Of a stretch of 58,931 nucleotides of DNA, positions 16,120 to 23,953 are shown in pieces; the stretch's first letter is position 1; every line of letters starts with the position of its first letter. Source of the DNA: Aquisphaera insulae (lineage in GTDB: Bacteria > Planctomycetota > Planctomycetia > Isosphaerales > Isosphaeraceae). A program made the translations under genes and the position numbers. The notes beneath the pieces were generated by a model that did not search any database, was not told the DNA's origin, and worked only from the letters and a program-made list of their open reading frames with translations. The DNA lies in assembly GCF_011064615.1 (NCBI RefSeq), contig NZ_JAALJH010000061.1, positions 1-58,931 on the forward strand, written 5' to 3'.

Positions 16120-16185
16120 TCAGAACACCTGATTGATCCCGAACCAGAGCACCGGGCCCCCCTTGACGCCGATCGGCTGGGCGAT
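16120..16185. repeat. 66-bp direct repeat, resident copy
   Basis: This is the copy that belongs to the intact M1-barrel gene (stop codon and last 21 codons). It is identical to 15169-15234; the offset between the copies is 951 bp. Confidence 0.95.
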
Positions 16186-19100
16186 GTCGAGGCGGAGGGT
16201 GGCGCGCTCGAGGAAGGAGAAGAGGATGACGTCCCAGCGCAGGCCCAGGCCGGGGCCGTGGACGACCGGCCCCCAGTGGTCCTTCAGGTAGGACTGGCCG
16301 ACGTCGTAGAAGAGGGCGCCGTAAAGGTGGCGGAACGTGATCGTGTGGTCGATCAGGTCGTGGTCGATGTCCCGCCAGATCGGGAATCGCCACTCGGCGG
16401 TGACGATCCAGACGGCCGAGCCCTCCTGCGAGGTCAGGTCGAGCGCCCGCAGCCGTTGGCCGCCGCCCAGGCGGAACATCGTGGCGTCGGCGGCCGTGGA
16501 CCAGCCGCCGTAGCCTCGGAATGCGAACCGGCTGTTGGGGAGGATCCCCCACGACTCCGGCACCTTGCGGACGAGCCCGTACTGGCCCACGATCCGCGCG
16601 TAGTCGAGCTGAGATCCGATCAGCGTATTGCCATATTCCGCGGAGACGTCGATCAGCTCGCCCTGCACGGGATCCCAGTAGGGGAACTGGGTGTTCTGGC
16701 GGTAGCGGGCGCCGATCGCCCCCAGGTACTGGTTCACGGGGCGGCCGTCGTCCCCCTGCCAGAACTCGTTGCCGATGCCGTAATAGAGCTCGAAGAAGAC
16801 CGGGTCGTCGACGATGAAGCTGGACGACTCCAGCAGCCGCTTCCGCATGTAGAACCGGCCGCCGGAGTGCCGCTTGTCGTTGTAGAAGTTGTACAGGCCC
16901 TGCTCGTAGAAGAACCCCGTCGCCCAGTTGGTCCCGGGGGTGTGGAAGAGCGTCGCCTCGCCGCCGAAGATCGCCTCGCGGAGCGCCGGCTCGGTCCCCG
17001 CCCAGCCGACCACCGACCAGCGGTTCGTCCGCTGCACGCCCGCCTTGAACCCACCGCGGGCATACTGGTCGATGAACGGCCCGGCCACGACCGAGACCCG
17101 GTCATACGCCTGGAACTGCCCGGAGGTGTCCAGGGGCGTGAACAGGGGCGTGAGCCGCCAGGCGATGTCCGGCTTCCAGCGGTTGTTGTCCGGCGTCGCG
17201 TCCAGCAGCGCGTGGTCCGGGTCCAGCTCGATCTGCGTCGGCTCGCCGGGCGCGTCCAGGGTGATGATCCAGCGCCCCCCCTGCCATCGCGGCTGGCCCC
17301 GGCCCTGGCCCTGGGGGGTTGCCTTCGGATTCGGTCCCTCTTTCCCGTCCTTGTCGCCGGCCGGCTCCGGGCCCTGGGGACTCGGCCGGACGATCCGCTC
17401 GACGCGGGCGCCGGGGACCTCGTAGTTCCCCTTCTCCGGCCAGATGGGGACGCGGATCTCGCCGTCGGCGGTCGTGCAGAGGATGACGGTCGGCTCGGCG
17501 AGGTCCCCCTTCTGCTCGACCTCGACGGTCACGCGGCGGACTTCGGAGTCGGCCTTCGGGCCGATCCCGGCCTCGGCGACGTGGCCGTCGTGAGGGGCGC
17601 CGACCTCCACCTTCTGCACCGACCAGTCGGTCTCCTTGCCGGACTCGAGCCAGCCCTCCAGGAACGCCGGCCAGTTCCCCTTCGGGTCGAAGGCCGCCAG
17701 CTCGCGCTTGAAGTCGGCGTAGTAGAGGGTCTTGAAGGCGTAGTCCGCGTAGAGCTTGCGGAAGAAGGCGAAGAACCTCTCCTCTCCCATCCGGTTGTGC
17801 ATCATGTCCACGACCTTGCCGCCGCGGTCGTAGGCCAGGCTGAAGAGGGACATCAGGTTCCCCATCTGGCCCATGTCCTGGATGACCGGGCCGGTCCCCC
17901 CCTTGCGCTTCCAGCCGTAGTAGCCGGCCATCCGCATGTCCTCGCGGCCGATCGTGGGGAGCCACGTCAGCCCCTTCGGCCAGGTGATCAGCGGGCCATT
18001 GCGGCCGTACTTCGCGTCCATCCTCCGCGCCGTGAAGCTGCTGACGAGCCCCTCGTCCATGAAGGTCTCGCCATAGCCGTTGGTCCCCACCGTGTTGTAC
18101 CACCACTGGTGCATCGTCTCGTGGGTCACGAGGTGCTCGATGTAGCGCTGGCCGGCCGTCGGCAGGCGGAAGACCCGGTCGTCCAGCAGGACCAGGCCGG
18201 AGCACTCGTTGCCGTTCCAGCCGAAGAACGAGGGGGCGATCTCGAACTCGGTGTCGGAATAGGGCCCGAACCATTTCTCGTACTGGGGGATCACCTCGCA
18301 GGCATAGTCGAGCGCCCGGCGGGCGTTGGCCTCATGCTCGCGGAAGCCGTGGACGCGGATGGTCGTCGACCCGACCGTGCGCTCCCAGGTCTGGAAGCGG
18401 TCGGAGCAGACCAGGGCGAAGTCGCGGACGGGGTCCGCCGCGATGCTCAGCCGTTGCCAGCCGCCGGGGCCTTCCGCCCGCCCGACGATCCGCCCCGAGG
18501 ACGCCACCACCTGCCCGGCCGGCAGGTCCACGTTCACATGATAATGCCCCGCATCCTGGTAGAAGGGCTGATGCCACGGGGCGAACGGCGTGCGGTCCCA
18601 TCCCCCGTCGTCGTGATGGGCCAGCACGGGATACCAGTTCACCAGGTAGGTGACCCCCTGGTAGGTCCCCCATCGCCCCCACTTCTCCGGCAGGTCCACC
18701 ACGAAGTCGATCCGGGCCACGACCTGGCCCCCCGGCGGCAGCGGCCGGGCCAGCGGCACGACCAGGATCGTCGGGTCCTTGGGGTCGAACGAGAAGCCCG
18801 CCGGCTTCCTCTCCCCATCCACGGAGACGGCGGAGACGGCCAGCCGGTCCCCCTTGTCGTCCAGGGCCTCTTCCGGGCTGAGGCGGAGCATCTCCATGGT
18901 CTTGGCCAGCTTGAGCCGATCCTTCCCCTCCACCTTGTAGCGCGGATAGACGTGGAAGACCAGCTCGTTCACCGGCACCTTCGACCGGTTCGTGAACGTC
19001 ACCCGCTCGACGGCCCCCACCCGATTCGCCCGGGGGTCGATCCGCGCCGCGATCTCATACCGCGGCAGCCCCGGCGGGATGTTCACGGCCGGCCGTTGGG

Positions 19101-19263
19101 GCGAGGCCGTCACCTGGGGCGAGGCCGTCACCTGGGGCGAGGCGGCCGGCCCCTCACCATTCGCCCGGCCTGGCGTCTGCGCGCACGCCGATGTTCCCGG
19201 CCGGATGGCCAGGCTGGTGAGCACGAGCGCGAACCCAAGTCTAATCGCCGCGGACCGTTGCAT
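16120..19263 (-). CDS. M1 zinc aminopeptidase fused to a C-terminal outer-membrane beta-barrel (1047 aa)
   Basis: The ATG at 19263 gives a clean signal peptide (MQRSAAIRLGFALVLTSLA, cut after SACA); an in-frame ATG at 19326 is possible. A short VTASPQ repeat follows, then an M1 N-terminal beta domain. The zinc motif HETMHQWW (about 381-388) with the downstream glutamate in FMDEGL identifies the gluzincin fold. A Pro/Gly/Lys-rich linker at about 630-660 leads to a second half rich in alternating strands (RLGGGQRLRALDL, VIVTAEWRFPIW-like, GALFYDVGQSYL) that ends in ...WFGINQVF. The terminal Phe and strand pattern resemble Omp85/BamA-type surface-antigen barrels. The protein would place the peptidase on an outer-membrane anchor. 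The fusion is visible in one uninterrupted frame. Its 3' end is duplicated around the neighbouring HigBA cassette. Confidence 0.85.
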   Translation of the reverse strand: MQRSAAIRLGFALVLTSLAIRPGTSACAQTPGRANGEGPAASPQVTASPQVTASPQRPAVNIPPGLPRYEIAARIDPRANRVGAVERVTFTNRSKVPVNELVFHVYPRYKVEGKDRLKLAKTMEMLRLSPEEALDDKGDRLAVSAVSVDGERKPAGFSFDPKDPTILVVPLARPLPPGGQVVARIDFVVDLPEKWGRWGTYQGVTYLVNWYPVLAHHDDGGWDRTPFAPWHQPFYQDAGHYHVNVDLPAGQVVASSGRIVGRAEGPGGWQRLSIAADPVRDFALVCSDRFQTWERTVGSTTIRVHGFREHEANARRALDYACEVIPQYEKWFGPYSDTEFEIAPSFFGWNGNECSGLVLLDDRVFRLPTAGQRYIEHLVTHETMHQWWYNTVGTNGYGETFMDEGLVSSFTARRMDAKYGRNGPLITWPKGLTWLPTIGREDMRMAGYYGWKRKGGTGPVIQDMGQMGNLMSLFSLAYDRGGKVVDMMHNRMGEERFFAFFRKLYADYAFKTLYYADFKRELAAFDPKGNWPAFLEGWLESGKETDWSVQKVEVGAPHDGHVAEAGIGPKADSEVRRVTVEVEQKGDLAEPTVILCTTADGEIRVPIWPEKGNYEVPGARVERIVRPSPQGPEPAGDKDGKEGPNPKATPQGQGRGQPRWQGGRWIITLDAPGEPTQIELDPDHALLDATPDNNRWKPDIAWRLTPLFTPLDTSGQFQAYDRVSVVAGPFIDQYARGGFKAGVQRTNRWSVVGWAGTEPALREAIFGGEATLFHTPGTNWATGFFYEQGLYNFYNDKRHSGGRFYMRKRLLESSSFIVDDPVFFELYYGIGNEFWQGDDGRPVNQYLGAIGARYRQNTQFPYWDPVQGELIDVSAEYGNTLIGSQLDYARIVGQYGLVRKVPESWGILPNSRFAFRGYGGWSTAADATMFRLGGGQRLRALDLTSQEGSAVWIVTAEWRFPIWRDIDHDLIDHTITFRHLYGALFYDVGQSYLKDHWGPVVHGPGLGLRWDVILFSFLERATLRLDIAQPIGVKGGPVLWFGINQVF
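19097..19144. repeat. 18-bp tandem repeat in the M1-barrel gene
   Basis: Two full units of TGGGGCGAGGCCGTCACC and a partial third encode the VTASPQ repeats just after the signal peptide. The length is a multiple of three, so unit changes keep the frame. Confidence 0.85.
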
Positions 19264-19444
19264 CCTTGCCACGTGGTCCCATGAACCGATAAGCCCCTGG
19301 ACAAGCGTCTGTCTTAACCCATTCAAGGAAGACCCTCAAGTTCAATCGCAGAAGATGCATGCGTGCTGTTGAGGTTTCGGCCCCCGGTTTGCGTGGGAAA
19401 GAATCCTGCGGTCATCTCCCAGGAACTGTCAGGATGTGCGGACC
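19264..19444. other. Divergent intergenic region
   Basis: This 181-bp stretch separates the M1-barrel gene from the J-domain gene. It has a moderately AT-rich centre but no recognisable operator. Confidence 0.4.
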
Positions 19445-20152
19445 ATGAATCACCATTTCTCGCTCGATCCCCGGACGATCCTGGGCGTCGGGCCCGGGGC
19501 GACGGAGGAGGAGATCGACCGTGCCTTCCGGGCGAAGTCGAAGAAGTATCATCCGGACGTCGGCGGCGACGAGTGGGCCTTCCGGATGGTCCAGCGGGCC
19601 CATGAGATCCTCACGGCGACGGTCGAGATGACGTCCCGCAACGGGTTCGCGCCAGCGGCCTCGCCGGCCTCGCCCCCCCCGCCGTCATGGGCGCCCGGCC
19701 CGCCGCCGGATTCGTCGTCCTCATCAGCCTCTTCATGGACTCCTCCGCCCCCCTCGCGGGCGGAGTTCCGCACGGTGGACGCGGAGCTGATCTGGATCCG
19801 CTTCGATCTCCGGGCCGCCGAGGCGGCGGGGGACAGCACCCTGAGCGTCTGCGTGGTCGTCTCCTGGCCGCGGACGTCGCTGGTGAAGCACTCGGCGGAG
19901 TTCCCCGACTCGGCGGGGACCCTGCACGAGGTGATCGAGGCCTTCGAGCACCTGCGTTCGAAGGACCAGGTGCAGGGCTCGCGGTCTCGCATCGAGGACG
20001 GCCAGTTCGTCGGCTGGCTCAGCTATCCGAACGTCGTGCAGGCGCAGATGGGCGTCGAGTCCCTCCGCGATATCCTGGCCGGCCGCGACCTCCACCTCAG
20101 CCTCCAGACCCGCGACGAGCCCCTGCCCACGGAGTGGCTGGCCGGGCGCTGA
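19445..20152 (+). CDS. J-domain protein (235 aa)
   Basis: Residues about 6-52 form a DnaJ domain: DPRTILGVGPGATEEEIDRA, then FRAKSKKYHPDVGGDEW with the HPD motif that stimulates DnaK ATPase. There is no Gly/Phe region, zinc-finger or classical C-terminal substrate domain. A Pro/Ser-rich linker (about 60-105) is followed by about 130 residues with strands and helices (FRTVDAELIWIRFDLRAAEA) that I do not recognise. The protein is probably a specialised cytoplasmic co-chaperone. An in-frame GTG at 19436 is an alternative start; the ATG at 19445 has AGGA 10 nt upstream. Confidence 0.8.
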   Translation: MNHHFSLDPRTILGVGPGATEEEIDRAFRAKSKKYHPDVGGDEWAFRMVQRAHEILTATVEMTSRNGFAPAASPASPPPPSWAPGPPPDSSSSSASSWTPPPPSRAEFRTVDAELIWIRFDLRAAEAAGDSTLSVCVVVSWPRTSLVKHSAEFPDSAGTLHEVIEAFEHLRSKDQVQGSRSRIEDGQFVGWLSYPNVVQAQMGVESLRDILAGRDLHLSLQTRDEPLPTEWLAGR

Positions 20153-20193
20153 GGATCGCTCGAGCAAGCCGCTCGAACGGCCGATCGTCGTCG

Positions 20194-20358
20194 TCACTTC
20201 CCCGAGGGCGAGGCCGCCGTCCCCGCGGCGGTCGCCATCCGGAACAGCGGCACGGACTTGGTCACGCTCTGGACGACTCCCCATCCCAGCGGGATCAGGA
20301 CGATCAGCCAGGACAGGACGACGCGGGGTGTTGAGGACCTCGTCTCGGTGCGATCCAT
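20194..20358 (-). CDS. MFS transporter small subunit (54 aa)
   Basis: A short gene directly downstream of the OFA-type MFS transporter on the same strand, 22 bp after its stop. The ATG at 20358 opens a 54-residue protein with a single membrane helix (VVLSWLIVLIPLGWGVVQSV) followed by TKSVPLF and a small Ala/Gly tail. Very short proteins with a WLxVxIPLxWGV core beside OFA-family transporters are annotated elsewhere as MFS transporter small subunits. I recognise this pattern, but whether it is a true structural subunit is not shown by the sequence. It is easily missed because of its size. Confidence 0.75.
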   Translation of the reverse strand: MDRTETRSSTPRVVLSWLIVLIPLGWGVVQSVTKSVPLFRMATAAGTAASPSGK

Positions 20359-20380
20359 GATCGGGCTCCGTCTCGGGTCG

Positions 20381-21766
20381 TCAGGCCTCGACCGACGCGG
20401 GCTTGGGCGAGTCGGCCTCGCGGTGGTGGAATCGCTCGTCGACCGGGCGGATCAGGAGGTTGCACGCCAGGCCGGCCAGGAGCAGGCCCGCCATCACGTA
20501 CATGGTCGCGTTGTAGGCTTCCGCCCTCGGGACGCCGTGGTCGATCCGGTCGGTCGAGATGTAGTTGACCAGTTGGGGGCCGAGGACCGCGGCCATCGAC
20601 CACGCGGTGATCAGCCGGCCGTGGATGGCCCCCAGGTGCATGGTGCCGAAGAGGTCGCGGAGGTAGGCGGGGGTCGTGGCGAACCCGCCGCCGTACATCG
20701 AGATGATCGCCGCCGTGAGCAGGATGAACAGGCCCACGCTGTGCGACGCCTGGGCGGTCGGGATGAGCGCGTAGAGGCACGCCCCCAGCAGGAAGAAGAC
20801 GCCGTAGATCGCCTTCCGCCCCGTCAGGTCGGACGCCGACGACCAGAAGAGCCGGCCCCCCATGTTGAAGAGGCTGAGCAGCCCCGCGAACCCGCCGCCG
20901 ACCGTCGCGGACACGCCGAACATGTCCTGGCAGATCAGCGACGCCTGGCCCAGGATGCCGATCCCGGCCGTGACGTTCAGGCAGAGCACCGCCCACAGGA
21001 GCCAGAACGGCAGCGTCTTCCAGGCGACCTCCACGTGGACGTCCGCGGGCGTGACGTGCCACCCCGGCCTCGCCGCCGGGACGTAGCCCTCGGGCCGCCA
21101 CCCGGCCGCGGGCACCCGGATCGTGAACGCGCCGAAGAGCATGAAGAGGCCGTAGGCGACGGCCATCACCAGGAAAGCCTCCTTCACGCCCACCGAGCCG
21201 TCCGACTTGAAGTAACTCATCAGCTCGACGCCGAGCGGCGCGCCGATCAGGGCCCCGCCGCCGAACCCCATGATGGCCAGGCCCGTCGCCATGCCCGGCC
21301 GGTCGGGGAACCATTTCACCAGGGTCGAGACCGGGGCGATGTACCCGAGCCCCATGCCGATCCCCCCGAGCACCCCGTATCCCAGGTAGAGCAGCCCGAT
21401 GCGGTGGACCGCCACGCCGACCGCGGCCAGCCCCAGCCCGCCGCAGAAGCAGACGGCGCTGGCGACGATCGTCTTCCTGGGCCCGACGCGTTCCACCCAC
21501 CGCCCGAGGACCGCGGCCGAGAGCCCGAGCATGATCAGGGCGATCGAGTAGATCCAGCCGACCTCCGGGATCGTCCAGTCGCTCCCCGGGATCGACCGGG
21601 TGAGGCCGACGAGCCGAGTCAGAGGAACGTTGAAGACGCTGAACCCGTAGACCTCGCCGATGCAGAGATGCACCGCCATCGCGGCCGGCGGGATCAGCCA
21701 TCGGTTGAACCCGGGCGGGGCGATCGTCCGCCTTCGATCCAGCAGGCCGTGTACCGACATGGCCAT
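20381..21766 (-). CDS. OFA-family MFS transporter, oxalate/formate antiporter-like (461 aa)
   Basis: Polytopic inner-membrane transporter with about 12 helices. Recognisable features are NRWLIPPAAMAVHLCIGEVY and FSVFNVPLTRLVG at the N-terminus, GRWVERVGPRKTIVASAVCF at the MFS loop 2-3 position, GYIAPVSTLVKWFPDRPGMA and TGLAIMGFGGGALIGAPL. These are typical of the oxalate:formate antiporter family (OxlT-like); the real substrate is unknown. The start is taken at the ATG at 21766 (MAMSVHG), with another in-frame ATG at 21760. A 54-aa small-subunit gene follows after 22 bp. The AraC regulator starting at 22914 is upstream on the same strand and ends about 130 bp away, so regulation by it is possible but unproven. 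Confidence 0.9.
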   Translation of the reverse strand: MAMSVHGLLDRRRTIAPPGFNRWLIPPAAMAVHLCIGEVYGFSVFNVPLTRLVGLTRSIPGSDWTIPEVGWIYSIALIMLGLSAAVLGRWVERVGPRKTIVASAVCFCGGLGLAAVGVAVHRIGLLYLGYGVLGGIGMGLGYIAPVSTLVKWFPDRPGMATGLAIMGFGGGALIGAPLGVELMSYFKSDGSVGVKEAFLVMAVAYGLFMLFGAFTIRVPAAGWRPEGYVPAARPGWHVTPADVHVEVAWKTLPFWLLWAVLCLNVTAGIGILGQASLICQDMFGVSATVGGGFAGLLSLFNMGGRLFWSSASDLTGRKAIYGVFFLLGACLYALIPTAQASHSVGLFILLTAAIISMYGGGFATTPAYLRDLFGTMHLGAIHGRLITAWSMAAVLGPQLVNYISTDRIDHGVPRAEAYNATMYVMAGLLLAGLACNLLIRPVDERFHHREADSPKPASVEA

Positions 21767-21897
21767 CCATCCCGTTCGCGAATCGACGAGCCCCGCGGCC
21801 GCCTCGGTCGCAGGGCGCGGGCCGTGCGAGCCCCCCTCGGCCCGCGGGCGGCGGGCCATGATACCCGAGCCGTGAACGGGACGCCAGCAACCCGCGC

Positions 21898-22914
21898 TCA
21901 CCGCCCCTGCCCCAGGCGATAGGCGGTCGGCGAGCACTCGAACCGCCGGCGGAAGGCGTTGGCGAAGTACTGGGACGAGGCGTAGCCGCAGCGGAGTGCC
22001 ACCTGGGTCACGCCCAGCCCTGGGCACTCGCGGAGGAGCCGGCCGGCGGCCTCGAGGCGGCACCTGTTGAGGAACTGGAGCGGCGACAGGTTGGTGAGCG
22101 ACCGGCAGTGGTCGTTGAACCGGGTGGCGCCCAGGCCGCACCGCGCGGCCATCGCGGGCACCGTCCATTCCTCGGCGAGGACGTCGAGGTCCTCGCGGAG
22201 GTCGGCCAGGAACAGCGCGACCGTCCGCGCGGCGTCGGTCAGGGCCTCGTCGAGCGCCGGGTCGTGGGCCTGGAGGGTCTCGTAGACCAGGAGCAGGAGG
22301 TCGTTGATCTTGATTGCCAGCCGCGAGAGGTGGCCCCCCGCGTGGACCTGATCGACGGCCCGGGCGATCTGCTGGAAGCACTGCCGCAGCTCGGGCATCG
22401 CGCGCCAGACGGGGTGCTCGTTGTGGCGGAGGAGCCGGGTGAGGCCCTCGCGGTCCTCGCGGGTGAGCACCAGCCAGGGGGGCCATCGCCACGCCTGGTG
22501 CGGGCGCCGGACGCCGACATCGACGTGCAGCCAGTGGAGCCGGCCGGCGCCGACGTTCGGGTCGCCCACGCGATGGAGCTGCCAGGGCCGGGTGATCGTC
22601 AGGTCGCCCGGCTGGAGGCGGAACCGCTGGTCGTCCACGCCGAAGGCGAGCGAGCCGCTCTCCAGGAAGGTCAGCTCGATCCCCTCGTTGCGGTGCCAGT
22701 CCAGGCCCCAGCTCTGGGGCTCCCTCGCGTCCCAGTAGCCGACCGACTTCACCTCGGGCAGCGTCCGGCCGGGGAGCGATTTCCCCGGATAATGGCCGTG
22801 GGTCAGCGCGCGGAGCGTGACCTCGCCCGCTTCCACGCCGCGCACCAGGGATCGGCACGTGTCGGCCTGGTAGATCCGGTCGCGGTCGGCGTAGAGGGGG
22901 GCGGGTCGGCTCAT
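21898..22914 (-). CDS. AraC-family transcriptional regulator (338 aa)
   Basis: The N-terminal half contains a cupin-like sensor (ELTFLESGSLAFGVDDQRFR, then LQPGDLTITRPWQLHRVGDP). The C-terminal ~100 residues hold two helix-turn-helix units: VPAMAARCGLGATRFNDHCR, then SLTNLSPLQFLNRCRLEAA, and VTQVALRCGYASSQYFANAF, then RRRFECSPTAYR. The ATG at 22914 (MSRPAPLY) is chosen because upstream sequence is Arg-rich noise. It is transcribed divergently from the epimerase-oxidoreductase-PmoA cluster at 23057 with only 142 bp between, so that cluster is its most likely target, probably in response to a sugar. Confidence 0.9.
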   Translation of the reverse strand: MSRPAPLYADRDRIYQADTCRSLVRGVEAGEVTLRALTHGHYPGKSLPGRTLPEVKSVGYWDAREPQSWGLDWHRNEGIELTFLESGSLAFGVDDQRFRLQPGDLTITRPWQLHRVGDPNVGAGRLHWLHVDVGVRRPHQAWRWPPWLVLTREDREGLTRLLRHNEHPVWRAMPELRQCFQQIARAVDQVHAGGHLSRLAIKINDLLLLVYETLQAHDPALDEALTDAARTVALFLADLREDLDVLAEEWTVPAMAARCGLGATRFNDHCRSLTNLSPLQFLNRCRLEAAGRLLRECPGLGVTQVALRCGYASSQYFANAFRRRFECSPTAYRLGQGR

Positions 22915-23056
22915 GAGGCTTGCCCTGTGTGTAAATTCCACCGCTGAAGGAAGTCGCACGACCGGCCCGCGGCGCGATTGTAACGTGCGGGTGTCGTGAG
23001 TAAAGCGCCTTGCGTCGGGGCGACCCGCCCCGCCGCGACTTCGGGGAGGGATTGCC

Positions 23057-23881
23057 ATGGGTCGGGTGCACATCGGCGTCAACATGGAGTTCGTGCGGCA
23101 CGACGACAGGCCGTTCGAGTGGGGCGTGGAGAAGGCGGCCGAGCTCGGCTACGAGTACGTCGAGCCGATGGTCCACCTGGGCCGCGAGCTGCTCAGCGAG
23201 GCCGGCTACTTCCACAGCGTCTCCATGCTCGACGACCCGCTCCGGATCCGACGGGCCTGCGAGAAGGCCAAGATCAAGGTCTCCGGCCTGTCGGCCCACT
23301 GCCCGCTGATCAAGCCCGAGGTCAGCGTCGAGTACCTCAAGCAGGCCGTCCGCTTCGCCGCCGAGGTCGGCACCCACGTGATCAACTCCGACGAGGGCCC
23401 GAAGCCCGACTGGACCACGGAGGCGGAGGATCACGTGCTGATGCGATACACGCTGATGGAGGCCGCCCGGTTGGCGGTCCCGCGGAAGATCCGGATCGGG
23501 CTGGAGCCGCACCAGCAGTACAGCAAGACGCCGGCCGGGCTGGACCGGATCTTCGCCCTGGTGGACTCGCCGGCGATCGGCATCAACTTCGACACCGGCA
23601 ACAGCTACCTCGCCGGCCAGGACCCGTACGCCTGGCTCGAGCACGTCAAGGGCCGGCTGGTCCACCTCCACGCCAAGGACATCTCGGTCGAGCAGTCCGA
23701 CGCCGAGCGCGGCAAGGTCACCGGCACGCCGGTCGGCTGCGCCTGCGGCGACGGCGTGATCGACTGGCAGCGGGTGGTGGCGATCTGCAAGACCTGCGAC
23801 CGCGACGTCGTCTTCAGCGTCGAGTGCGGCACGGTCGACCAGGCCGCCCGCAGCATCGACCACCTGCGGCGGATCGTCTGA
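23057..23881 (+). CDS. Sugar phosphate isomerase/epimerase, AP-endonuclease-2 superfamily (274 aa)
   Basis: TIM-barrel protein of the xylose isomerase-like group. Visible elements are HIGVNMEFVRHD at strand 1, AAELGYEYVEPMVHLGRELL, THVINSDEGPKPDW, RIGLEPHQQYSKTPAGLDRI (metal-binding Glu), GINFDTGNSYLAGQDPYAWL (Asp/His region), LVHLHAKDISVEQSD and VFSVECGT (last metal Glu). Members isomerise or epimerise sugars or inositol intermediates with a divalent metal. GGGAGGG precedes the ATG at a good distance. It is the first gene of a cluster with an oxidoreductase and a PmoA-like protein, divergent from an AraC regulator, which points to sugar or polyol catabolism. Confidence 0.9.
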   Translation: MGRVHIGVNMEFVRHDDRPFEWGVEKAAELGYEYVEPMVHLGRELLSEAGYFHSVSMLDDPLRIRRACEKAKIKVSGLSAHCPLIKPEVSVEYLKQAVRFAAEVGTHVINSDEGPKPDWTTEAEDHVLMRYTLMEAARLAVPRKIRIGLEPHQQYSKTPAGLDRIFALVDSPAIGINFDTGNSYLAGQDPYAWLEHVKGRLVHLHAKDISVEQSDAERGKVTGTPVGCACGDGVIDWQRVVAICKTCDRDVVFSVECGTVDQAARSIDHLRRIV

Positions 23882-23953
23882 CCGTCGCCGCGTCCCTCGT
23901 GCCCTCCATCCTCCCGCTCCCTCCCACCAACCTTCTCGCTCAGGAGCCTCCCG

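Larger units (their letters stand above)
15169..16185. mobile_element. HigBA-like cassette flanked by 66-bp direct repeats
   Basis: A compact 885-bp block (15235-16119) with a toxin-antitoxin pair and its own operator sits between two perfect 66-bp copies of the 3' end of the neighbouring M1-barrel gene. The host gene keeps an intact 3' end on the right, while an orphan copy remains on the left. No recombinase is encoded. The arrangement matches a single-crossover integration of a circle carrying the gene end, or a duplication followed by insertion. Confidence 0.7.
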
